This document shows, one piece after another, positions 45,301 to 56,178 of a stretch of 64,000 nucleotides of DNA. Position 1 is the first letter of the stretch, and every line of letters starts with the position of its first letter. The stretch is from Neodontobutis hainanensis. Lineage: Eukaryota > Chordata > Actinopteri > Gobiiformes > Odontobutidae. The stretch covers positions 53,601 through 117,600 of the forward strand of contig JALDNG010002205.1 of NCBI GenBank assembly GCA_024349245.1. Direction: 5' to 3'. Under the pieces are notes generated by a model that searched no databases, was not told the DNA's origin, and worked only from the letters and a program-made list of their open reading frames with translations. The translations under genes were made by a program, and so were the position numbers.

Positions 45301-46010
45301 CTGTCTTGTTAGAAGACCACTTGACGACGAAGCACTTCTCGACACAGCCGCTGACATCAGCCTAATTTCAGGCAACCTGTTCAGATCACTCCAGGCTATA
45401 GGCGAGAAGGTCCCACAGGGACTTGAAATCCCACCCGTGCTCTCTAGAAATAAGGCCTTACTCTGATGATCGGACGATCATCAACGAGGTAGCCTTAGTC
45501 CAACTGACCATCGGACCAATGACACTGATACACCCAGTGTACGTGTCCCACCTTGACAACGTCCCACTTCTGATTGGAAAAGACATCCTCAATCGCTTCG
45601 AACCACTGATCGACTTCAAGCAGCTGAAGATTTGGGCCCAAGTGCGAGAACCACTTCCAATCTTACTGAATGAATCTCAGTGCTATGCGATTGACAGGGA
45701 ATCACTAATCGATAGGGTAGCCACCGACACCGCTGGTACAACCATGCAATCTTGGTGCGGACTAAACCCCTTTGCATTACGTGACAACTTCCTATGCACG
45801 CTGAAGGACCCTTTAGCGATGACACCCCAAATCGTCAATGGCATCTCACTGGAAGCAACTCCAGTCGACAATGTCGTGATAGCCTTATGGGCTGACAAAT
45901 CTGCCATCAGCCAGGAGCTGTTTAACACTCTAACGCAGATAAACCCGTGCCTGACCTTCATAAAGAAGCGCACTAGGTTCCTGCTAACCCTACACCGACT
46001 CATGCGTTAA
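45301..46010 (+). pseudogene. Retropepsin-like protease region
   Basis: The active-site block is read as LLDTAADISLIS at about 45,335-45,370, with D-T-A at 45,341-45,349 in place of the usual D-T/S-G. After a frameshift near 45,440 the second half reads LEIRPYSDDRTI, VQLTIGPM, then VPLLIGKDILNRFEPLIDFK, the ILGRD-like strand typical of gypsy proteases. The frame is otherwise open to 46,010. Confidence 0.65.
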
Positions 46011-46097
46011 CCGCCATCGGTCTATGCTCTGCCATCACGATGGAACAAAAGAGAACTGACCCACACGTTTGCTGTCATCCCTAATCTCTCACATTCA

Positions 46098-46880
46098 GTG
46101 TACATTGGGGCTGACATGCTAGTCAGACTCGACGCACAAGTCGACACCATTAACAACGTTCTCTGGTCCCTGACTGGAGTACGTAGAGAATCACTTTCAC
46201 TGACCAAAAGAAACTTGAGATCGGGTCAAACAATCCCCGACGTGTGTCAGGTAAGTAACGACTGCCATCTCACGATACCGCATAACATCATGGACATACG
46301 TATGAAAGCGTTTCCAGGACAACAAGTCAACTCTTCACAAGCATTCTTCCAACCGTCGCCTCTGTTCGTTGAGTTAGGCTTGTCTGTCCAGGCAACACCC
46401 CTGGTCGAGCTCGACTCTCGATCAACACACGTGCTAGTGCAGAATCCTACTGCCAATAGCATTCTGGTCCCGAAGGCCACACCTTTAGGTTGGCTGATTG
46501 ACACTAGGTTCCATGACTGTGAACTCAGAATCCCAGTCATAGGACGTATGCCACACTCACTCGCGACTGAACAACAGGAGACCGGAGTTGTCTACACGAA
46601 ACCTTCCAGAGCAATCGCCATATACCCCTCACTTGTGGTCGATACCGACACTATCTGCAGGGTCGATCTGGCTGATGCGGAGGTAATGGTTGTACAGACA
46701 GGCTCCCTGCTCTCCATTGATCCTGATACAGACAAAGACCTGAACGATCAGGCAGACCTCATGGCAAAACAAGGGGCTCTAGACAATACGCTCTGGCAAT
46801 TCCAGCCAGAAACCTCGTACGATCGACCCCTTCCCACCCAACCCACCCATTCTGTCTGTCTGGTTACCCGATCTAAGGCA
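46098..46880 (+). pseudogene. pol linker and RNase H tail, reverse transcriptase deleted
   Basis: Open stretch starting GADMLVRLDA (protease-like strand again). The next part resembles the beta-rich domain between protease and RT in gypsy elements (HVLVQNPTANSILVPKATPLGWL). It then passes without any RT motif (no LPQG, no YxDD) into DLNDQADLMAKQGA (46,740-46,780), which is the usual RNase H C-terminus ahead of the integrase linker. An internal deletion of the RT and most of RNase H is the simplest reading. Confidence 0.65.
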
Positions 46881-46890
46881 ACCGCAACCG

Positions 46891-48318
46891 GTGCCTCGGT
46901 TCCGCCCCTGCAGACCCATCTACTTCTACTCTTTCTTTCCTGGTTCCGACCTCGTTGCCCTTCAAGCAGCGGACTCGGCAATCCACAAACTTATTCTTTA
47001 CCTTTCAGACCCGGTGTCTAACCCCATCAGAGACACTGACTTTTCCTCTGACGCATATCTTAAAAAGCTATGGGCGGTGCGCGCTCAACTCCACCTGCGT
47101 CATGGCTTGCTTGTCTACGTCTCTGACACCCTCACTTCACCTGCGTTCGTAGTGCCTCAGAGCCTAAGGGGGGTCATGCTAACGCACGCACATGACGCTC
47201 CTGTAGCAGGCCACAGAGGTGTTCGCGCAACACACCAGGCACTTCAACAAGTGGCATACTGGCCACATATGCAAATGGACGTGGCAGAATACATCAAAGG
47301 CTGCCTAGTATGCTGCCAATTTCAACTGACACGACCACTCCATCGTGCACCCTTACATAGAAGGGGCATTTCTTTTCCGTGGTCTGACCTCCAAATCGAT
47401 TGGATGGGACCCCTGACTAAATCAACAAGGGGCAACAAATACATCCTAATGGTCACCTGTGCCTTCACTAAATGGGTGGAAGGACTTCCAGCCCCAAATG
47501 ACACGGCACAGACCACAGCCTTTCTACTCATGAACCACGTGTTCTTCAGATTCGGCTTACCTTGTAAGGTCGATTCGGACCGTGGTACTCACTTCACCGC
47601 CGAGGTGATGGGACAACTGTGGCAAACCATGGGCGTAAAAGCAAAACTCCACGCCAGCCACCACCCCCAGTCCTCAGGCCAAGTAGAAAGAGCAAACCGA
47701 ACGGTGATCGACATCCTAAAGAAATATGTCGCATCTAATCAACGAGACTGGGACGTCAAACTGCCCTTGGTCCTGATGGCTATCAGAACCACGCCACACT
47801 GGCGACCGAGTCTCCCGTTTGAGCTCATGACCGGTAGGCAGATGGCGCTTCCCCTACACTTACTGTACCAGTCAGGAGAGGCTAACATCGCCACGGCCTA
47901 TACCACACACCAGTACATGGCTGATCTCCAAGCGCACCTGAGAACCACCTTTGCCTTTGCCCAGGAAAAACTAGGCAAAAGTGCAGAAGGACGTAAGGCC
48001 TATTATGACCAAAAGTCATCTAGGGACAAACTACAGGTGGGAGACAAAGTGTGGTACTACAGGTTCAGCCAACTCACTGGACAAACAAGAGGTGGTACCA
48101 ACCGACTGACGCTGAAATTCCTCGCGTTGGGCGAGACCGTACACCAGTGTCAACAAACTATTCCCGGTGGTGTATCAGATAAAGATCACCAAAGGAGAAA
48201 GGAACCCACTCTCAAGTGGATACACCGCAACCAGATAAAGTTGCACAAAACCCCATGGGATCTACAGGGGCGTTCATGCTCCCAAGTAGTCTCAAACAGA
48301 TCCCTTAGCTCGCAGTAA
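46891..48318 (+). pseudogene. Integrase, open reading frame apparently complete
   Basis: 475 codons. H2C2 zinc finger: H101, H108, C138, C141. Catalytic core D170 (LQIDWMG), D230 (VDSDRGTHF) and E266 (SGQVERAN), with exactly 35 residues between D230 and E266, as in retroviral and gypsy integrases. The C-terminal part has LQVGDKVWYYRF, an SH3-like start, but the last 80 residues look scrambled (a frameshift around 48,120 is likely). The first 15 residues overlap the previous frame. The copy may still fold as a core but belongs to an element without RT, so any movement would need help in trans. Confidence 0.8.
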
Positions 48319-49116
48319 CCACTAACAACCTCTCTGTAACTCTGATTTCCTAACTCTTTTCACCTTTCAGTGGTAACTGTGAGTAATTCAATAACTGTAA
48401 CTGATAACTCTGGTTTTCTCTGTCAATGAATCAATTCTCGTTGCAACCGCCGCTGTGTGTACCTTGCGTAACCTCGGGTGCTCTGGCGAATACCGCTAAC
48501 ATTTCCACTGTAATAGACAAGTCTCGAGTAACAGCAGCAACTCCAAGCGGTTAAAAACGCCGAAAGACACTGTCAGTGGTAAACACTCACAGTGAGACTC
48601 TAAAACCAACCAAACCAAACTGTAGACCATACACACACTCAAATGGTCGCCTTGCTGATAAATGACACGCTCATAGACATCAGCTCCTCAGTGGACAGCC
48701 GAGCAATGAGAAGAATTCTTTGAAGGATCACGCATAACCCTTATGTCCCTTATATAATCACTACGTTTGTCCTTGTCCCTAAATGCATGCAAAGTCCCTC
48801 CAAGTTATGATCCTCCTAATGTATTTTGTTTTATTATAAACAACTCCCTAAACTTTAAACAAACTAAATTGAGACAGCTCTCTCATTTCTTTGTTCCCAA
48901 TAAGTCCTTCCTTGAAGTGATAAACTTAACCTATCTCCATTAGCAACGGATATAATACAAACCAAGTAAAGCCCCTTTACACTTGTATACATTTCCTTTG
49001 ATCACGTTTGCATCATTACACCTGTTATGACGCCAAACTATGTGTTTAACGTGTGGCTTACTCCCTGGTCTGCAAGGATGTCGACACGGAAACTTGTGGA
49101 ACCAGCTTCGTGTCGA
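48319..49116 (+). other. 3' untranslated region of the LTR element, no env
   Basis: No ORF of note between integrase and the polypurine tract. Closely matched by 13,650-14,300 in the decayed relative, so it is a stable part of the family. Confidence 0.7.
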
Positions 49117-49126
49117 AAGGGGGGAC
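49117..49126 (+). promoter_or_regulatory. Polypurine tract
   Basis: 'aaggggggac' lies directly before the 3' LTR TGTAG and is the expected plus-strand primer site. Confidence 0.85.
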
Positions 49127-51035
49127 TGTAGCAGATCAGCCTCCAGAACGCCACATGGATTATAACATTTATTCAATCACTTACAGACCTCCAAACTGTT
49201 TCACTAAGGGTCTTCAAGATTAACAACTGTTTCACCATCGGCCTCCAGAGACAGGCCGTGGATGTAAATCTTGAGAAGAAGACATGCTAACCCGTTTTCT
49301 TTCAGATAAAAGGACACCAACGTGGCCTTTTTAACTATTCACAGATGTTTCTTGCTTGGATAAGACTGAACCAGTCTTCAGGACTTATAATTAACGATTT
49401 TGTTTGTTTTCATAAAAAGCCGGGACCTAGGTCCAACCAGCACCAAAGACCAATCAGGTCAAAAGTACTCACGGAGAGATCCAGACGCTATAGGCGCCAT
49501 GTCCAAAAGCCGTAAATCCTGTAGATAAGGTGTCCATCCAGCTTTCTCGAGAACACTTTATTCTAATCCTGATTGACAGTTGAAAATGTCTTTGATCATA
49601 GTCATTCGGGCATGGTCAAACACTACCCCCTTTTGGTTTAACTGGACAAATGACTCTGCATTCAAGAAGGACATTTGGTGTTATTTCATTAAAGGACATT
49701 TTGTTATTTTATTACTTAGAAAGATTGTGAATGTACTAACAATTATACTGTTTGTTTCAGGATGCAGAGTTTTACAAGGCAACTAATTCCTTATTCCATT
49801 TCTACAGAGTTACGTTTTATGTTAATAAAATGTAATGAATATATGTTTTTATAATAAGTCTGACAAATGTTTCTTTGCATAATCCTGCAAGTACGAATGT
49901 TTTTGTGTGTTTTACGAAAACCAAGGAAAATAGGGTGAAACAAAAGGAATGTTTAAGACTCAGTTAAACATTTAAACTCCCCCCCAAAGCAATGCCTTCC
50001 TCAGCAAGACACACCCGTCCAGAGGTGTTAAAACTGGCGCACAGCCAAAAACACTCTGCTTCTCGCACTACTCTTCGTCTCCTCTTCACTTCGCACTGGA
50101 CCTCTTGTCCGTTCAGGGCCGTAGGCCCTCGAAACCCTTTCAAGCTCCGGACCTCGTGTGCAGTAAATTTTCTTTGTACTTTAAAGCCTGCAAGTTTAGC
50201 TTGCCGCGATAAAATTTCCTTCACACAGCTGCTCAAAGTAGCTTACTTCCTGCCAGCCTGCCAACAAAAGGAAGTTGCCTCGCTTTTATTTTTGAAGATT
50301 TCCTGCCTGCTCAAGAGTTAGCTTGACTAAAATCTAACTTTCTCGAGCAAGTTTAAGCCAGCAACACAGCCGCTAAACCTTCTCCAGTGGACTTACAGTA
50401 ATTTTGAATCTCCCACCGCCCCTCTGGAGAGTGGAAACAGAAGGCCATCCTGGAGCGACAAAAGTCACCGGATGCGACAGGGTTCTGCAGAAACCCTCTG
50501 GAGTCCTAGTCGCTAAGACCTGAGACCGAATACTACCCCAGGGTGAGTCAAAACGTTACACAAGTTTGGCGTCTAAACTGTCTAAACATAGTAGCCTTAG
50601 CATCAGAAACCGCGTCATCGAACCCCTCTAAACGCTCCGTAAAATCCCTCAGTTAATAATAGAATCAATAATCAATAATTCATTTTGTTTCACAAAATCC
50701 TCTGAAAGCAAGTTTATCGTTCTTTGATTTACCCATTTATGTGTCAATAACTATTCCTTTGTGTCATTTCCCTGTCATTATTCACTGTTTAACTTTATAA
50801 TCTTTAATAAAACCCCATAAAGACATTTAATGTTTCATTGTTTAATTGAGAATTTTCAAAACGAGAAGAATTTACTACCTTTAGATTAATGAGACTAGGC
50901 TAAACAGTTTCTCTGGATCTGTTCAAAACTAGAGTGGTGCCCGAAAGAAATTAATATTTTGATAAGCAAAATATTAATTATTAATTTTCATAATTAATAT
51001 TCATATTAATTATTAATACGACCATATTCACTACA
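49127..51035 (+). repeat. 3' LTR (1,909 bp), followed by GATG target duplication
   Basis: TGTAG at 49,127 to CTACA at 51,035; the right GATG is 51,036-51,039. Compared with the 5' LTR it has lost about 80 bp near 50,395 and a few single bases. Substitutions are few. Confidence 0.92.
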
Positions 51036-51039
51036 GATG

Positions 51040-51962
51040 TCTGTTTTCATAAGTACTTCTTTTGGGGTTGTCTTGATTGTGGCCTTCCTCAAGCAACACA
51101 AGCAAGAATGGAAAAATTACTATTCCTCTTTGATAACTTGGCATGGTTCAGTTTTTATGGAAGTCACTGACCATTTACATTTCCTAGCACAAGCACTGAC
51201 TTGACATTTCAATGCAGTAAGTGCTACTTGTTGGGGTAGGTGTGGTTAAGCAAGTAGAAACGACTGCTTAACCTTGATGCAAGTGTTGAAAAGAGGAATT
51301 TACAGTGTGGAAATGCAATTATTTATTTTTTCTTATTTTTAAAGCGTCTAAAAACATATTGAGTATTCTGTCTGTATCGTAGTCTGTTAAAGTAATGTTT
51401 GCCTGAGCAAGAACCCTCATTTCCAACAAATTTCAGAACACCTGAACAGGGACTTGAACCCTGGACCCTCAGATTAAAAGTCTGATGCTCTACCTACTGA
51501 GCTACACAGGCCCTGTCTAGCACAGGTGGAGGAGAAGCAGAGGAATGCAGTTCCATCTTAGACTCTTTAATTGGAACATCCACTGTAGAAATAATTAATA
51601 GTAATGGCTCACCAATGGCGTTACCCAGGCTCTGGAACAAATCTGTAACCCCAAAAAAGTGTTATTGTACTCTCATTAACAACCTTGTGTTGAGTCTTGG
51701 ACACAAAAAGCAGTTAGTATCATTGACTATACTGAAGGATTGCCTTGTTTCAACTGAGTAAGTGCTACTTGTTGGGGCGATTGTACATGACCAAACATAA
51801 TGAAGACTGCTTATTTCTGAAACGCCCTACGATGACCTTACATTGAGATACTGGTGACTTCTGCATATATAAGTGCTTTTCTCTGGGGTTGTCCTGATCC
51901 CTTCAAAGAATACGAGCAAGAATGCAGACATAAATTTTGCTCTTTTTTATTCTCTCTCAAGT
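51040..51962 (+). repeat. Satellite unit 7, right part
   Basis: Resumes exactly where the left part stops, after the second GATG. It carries right-block variants and a loss of about 30 bp just beside the tRNA ('acatttgcaacagttatttg' region). Confidence 0.9.
51439..51511 (-). tRNA. tRNA-Lys(UUU)-like, copy 7, acceptor stem damaged
   Basis: The acceptor 5' strand reads GCCTGTG in place of GCCTGAG, so position 6 (now T) no longer pairs with T67. All other stems, anticodon and promoter boxes are kept. The neighbouring discriminator-side sequence 'cagaacac' also differs by one base. Probably a weakened or pseudogene copy. Confidence 0.7.
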
Positions 51963-54786
51963 GATCCAGCACAACTAAGCAGAGACAGCCAAGAATAACT
52001 TAAATAACCATCTGACCACAGCAGAGACTTCTGTAGAAGAACATTAGAGGTCTTTGTCATTGACCCAAATGGAGCATTGTCCCGTTTCAATTGAGTAAGT
52101 GCTACTTGTTGGGTCGATTGTGTGTGACCAAAGTCTTCATAATTCTTTTAAGTCTACTTATTTTCTTATTCACATTAAGATGACCTCAAATTGCGACACT
52201 GGTGATGTCTGTTTTCATAAGTGCTTCTTTATGGGGTTGTCTTTATTGTGACTTTCCCTCAAGCAACACAAGCAATAATGGAAAAAATTACTATTCCTCT
52301 TTGATAACTTGGCATGGTTCAGTTTTTTATGGAAGCCACTGAACATTTACATTTCACTAGCACAAGCACTGACTTGACGTTTCAATGCTGTAAGTGCTAC
52401 TTGTTGGGGTAGTGTAGGTGTTGTCTCATTTACAATCTCTTGTGGAGTCTTTGAAACCATGTCTTGTGTGAATTTTAAGTAATTTCTTTTGCCTTAACCT
52501 GAGCATTGACCTGTCGTTGATTTTCAGTATGTGCTTTACGTTGGGGCATTTTTGTTTTTTTATTAACAAATACTGCCACTTCTAGTCTAATGTTTCTGAT
52601 GATGCCCTAACCTGAGCATTAACTTGTCGGTGACTTTCAATAAGTACTTTCTTGTTGGGGTAGTGTTACTGACGTGGGCATCAACATGCAATTATTATAC
52701 AGTGAAGAAATAGACAAAAATGGATATTTGTCTTTATCCTGAGTCTTTCTGCATGTTTTGGGGTCTTCTGGGTGACAATGGTTCACATCATGCAAATTGT
52801 TAATGGCTTGAATGTAAATTGCACAGACATTCAGTACAAACAGTTGCATCGTCCAATTATCATAATCGTTGAAACTCTGAAAAGGAGGCGGGCTTAGGTT
52901 GCATAAGTAGACTACACTAATTCAGACTAGCATTGTCTCACATGAGCCAGCACATCTCAGCAGAGACCGCCAAGAATAAATTTGAAGAACCATCAGACAA
53001 CAGCACAGACTCATGTAGAAGAACATGGATTATTAGCGTTGGGTTTCATTGACCCAAATGGATCATTGTCTTGTTTCAATTGAGTAAGTTCTACTGTTTG
53101 TATCAGTTGTACATGACCAAAGTCTTCATATTTTTCTAAAGTCTGCTTATTTTCTTTTACACATTAAGATGACCTCACATTGAGATACTGGTGATGTATG
53201 TTTTCATAAGTGCTTCTCTTTGGGGTTGTCTTGATTGTGACCTTCACTCCAGGAACAGAAGCAAGAATTGCAGGAATGAATAATCCTCTTTTATATTTTG
53301 ACAATGTTAAGTTTTTCATGGAAGCCACTGGCCATTTACATTACCCTAGCACAAGCACCAACTTGACTTTTCAATGCAGTAAGTGCTACTTGTTGGGGTG
53401 GTGTTGGTGTTGTCTCTAACAAGCTCCTGTTGAGTCTTTACAACATTGTCATGTGTAAATTGTTAGTCATTCGTATTGCCTAACCTGAGCATTGACTTGT
53501 CAGTGAATTTCAGTAAGTGCTTTCCGTTGGGGCAGTTTTTTGACAAATGCGCCACTTGTAGTGTAAAAGAAAGTTCTGAATGGATTTGCTCAAAGGTCAC
53601 CTCAAAAGGAATCACCTGTGCTTGTTTATGCTCATAAGTGCTTCTCTTTGGGGTTGTCTTTGTTGCAACATGTTCATACATAAGGATTGAACCAAGGCAA
53701 TACTAAACAAAAGCTTTCAGTTAGAGGTACACTACAACCAATGTAACTCTCTTTCTGCAATTAAAAAAGTTCTTTATAGTTAGGGTTTGTTTCTTGCTAA
53801 AGCTGTATGCATTCAGATACCTTATATTAGTTTAATTTTGTCCTTATCATCACCCTGACACAAGACACTGACTTTAGTTGCGGATACAGTAAGTGCTACT
53901 TGCTGAAGTAGTTTTGGTCTTGTCTCATTAACGGTCTCTTGTTGAGTCTTAGCACTGTCATAGCAATCTCTTGTTGAATCTCTACAGCATTGTCATGTGT
54001 AATATGTAAGTCATTCGTAATGCCATAAGCTGAAAGGTCTCTGGTTCAAATCAGGATACCCCCTGAATGTGTCTGTAGATATGACTGCTTAACCTTGATG
54101 CAGGTCTGATTTGCTGAGCTCTTGTTTCCATCACTACATTGCAAAACTTATATGGTCTGCACTGTAAATATCTCAAGCAAGTGATTTTGTTTATAAGTTT
54201 TCTAAGTCAAGGCAATTTCAGACCTGCATCCGATTGGTTTGATCCCAGAACATCATCAGAGACTTCTGTAGAAGAACATTAGAGGTCTGTGTCATTGACC
54301 CAACTTACCCAACTGAAGCATTGTTCGGTTTCAATTGAGTAAGTGCTACTTGTTTGGTCGAGTCTGTTTGACCAAAGTCTTCATAATTCTTTTGAGTCTG
54401 CTTATTTTCTTATACACATTAAGATGATCTCAAATTGTGAGACTGTTGATGTCTGTTTTCATAAGTGCTTCTCTTTGGGGTTGTCTTGATTGTGGCCTTC
54501 CCTCAAGCAACACAAGCAAGAATGGAAAAAAATACTATTCCTCTTTGATAACTTGGCATGGTTCAGTTTTTATGGAAGTCACTGACCATTTACATTTCCT
54601 AGCACAAGCACTGACTTGACATTTCAATGCAGTAAGTGCTACTTGTTGGGGTAGTGTAGGTGTGGTTAAGCAAGTAGAAACGACTGCTTAACCTTGATGC
54701 AAGTGTGTTGAAAAGAGGAATTTACAGTGTGGAAATGCAATTATTTATTTTTTCTTATTTTTAAAGTGTCTAAACAACATATTGAG
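51963..54786 (+). repeat. Satellite unit 8, truncated before its tRNA
   Basis: Right-block type unit. It stops at 'aacatattgag' about 90 bp before where the tRNA-Lys would begin, and joins the Rex1-like LINE remnant. The rest of the unit and the start of the next are deleted (about 1 kb of satellite plus about 1.9 kb of LINE). Confidence 0.9.
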
Positions 54787-56178
54787 AGAATTATCTCGGA
54801 AATGTGTTTCATTTTAGCATCTTTCACAGTTTTCTGATACTGATGCCAACAGTCCCACAACATTTGAAAAGAAACTTGCAGTTTGTCCTTTTTCCACTTG
54901 CGCTCAGCTCTCGACAGTTGCGCCTAACAGCACGAACAGTGTCATTCATCCATGGCTCAGATTTAGTTTTGGGTGCCTGAGTCTCATAGGAGCCACAGTA
55001 TTTAAAACCGTTTGGCAGCTGGAATGCAACCAAGAGCTTAGCTCCGTTAAAAATAGACAGACCGGATGATAAGACAAGATCGAGTGTGTGCCCACGTTCA
55101 TGTGTGGGTCCAGACACAGACTGCTTGAGATTAAATGAGTCGATAAGGTGGAGAAAGTCCGATGCCATAGGGCTCTGAGGGCAACAGACATGGACATTAA
55201 AATCCCCAATAATGAGGACGCGGTCATACTTAGGCATAACATCAGCCAGGAAAACAGAAAAGTCATTGATAAAATCCTTGTTATATTTAGGAGGCCGATA
55301 GACCACTGCAATTAACACTATGTGAGAACGACGACCCAGCTCAAATAAACTCAGCTCGAAGCTGCTTGATGCTGATGATAGCGACAGCTGTTTACATTTG
55401 TAGACGTTCTTATAAACAGTTGCTATACCTCCACCTCGTCCGATGTTCGCAGGGAATTTAAATAGCTGCAATCATGCGGTAGAAGTTCAGAGAAAACGCT
55501 GGACTCACTGACACTCAGCCACGTCTCAGTCACACAGAGAAAATCCAATCCCGATTTGTGAAAAATTCCTTTAAAATGAAAGATTTATTTGCTAGAGATC
55601 TAGCATTAACTAGGGCAAACTTGGCAGGAGCCGGCAGATCCAAAGTAATGTCCATTGGAGAAACCTGGCGCAGAAGCCGCAGCTCGTGAGATTCACTCCA
55701 CGTTGGCGGCGGGCGAGGAGAGCAAGGTGCGCGGGGCTGGAACGTCTCATCCAGGCGCCCGACAGGTACCAGCCAGGCCCCAATCGGGTCCAACGATCGG
55801 CGAGAAATTAGGCGGAGTCCCGCTTGACACTTGGCCCAAGAACGCATGGAAAGGTGCGCAGGGCAAACTTTCATCCTCACCAGTCGCCCACTACGCTTTC
55901 CTCGGCGACGATGACGCTTACGCCGTTTACATAAAGCCGGAAAACGGGAGAGGTTAGCTGGAACCTCCGATAGGAATGGGGCAATGTCCTGTGTCCACTA
56001 TACTCAAATTGGATGAGTTTATTGGCAGAAAGTCGAATACTTAGTAAAGCTTGGCGATCATACACCAGTAAAGAGTCGACATTTTGAGCAACGAACAAAA
56101 CAAACAGCACGAACACACACAATGTTTGCAGGATAAACGGCAAGCCACACACACTGGCGCCATCTTGAATCCAAAAAG
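54787..56178 (-). mobile_element. Rex1-like LINE, 5' part only (endonuclease), deletion derivative
   Basis: Matches 61,502-62,902 almost throughout. It keeps the LINE 5' end and the same satellite flank ('gcacaagcactgac') but ends inside the element at the other side, at 'agaattatctcgg', joined to satellite 'attgag'. The endonuclease frame is broken into 55,530-55,880 and 54,824-55,471 by single-base changes. Confidence 0.9.

Larger units (their letters stand above)
38852..51035 (+). mobile_element. LTR retrotransposon (Ty3/gypsy-type pol order), RT-deleted, inserted in satellite
   Basis: 12.2 kb with two LTRs of about 2 kb that begin TGTAG and end CTACA, a GATG target duplication on both sides, and a polypurine tract before the 3' LTR. 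Internal order is a long leader, gag (coiled coil then capsid), protease, an RNase H tail, and integrase. Integrase downstream of RNase H is the Metaviridae/retrovirus order. No reverse transcriptase palm is present. No envelope-like ORF is seen. No canonical TGG primer-binding site follows the 5' LTR. The LTR pair differs mainly by indels, so insertion is recent relative to the 11.5-14.3 kb relic. Confidence 0.9.

Noticed and set aside
48319..49116. An env gene after integrase
   Set aside because: No ORF, signal peptide or membrane segment in this interval on the plus strand.
55655..55957. 100-codon plus-strand ORF (and 62,372-62,677)
   Set aside because: Antisense shadow of the Rex1-like endonuclease ORF.
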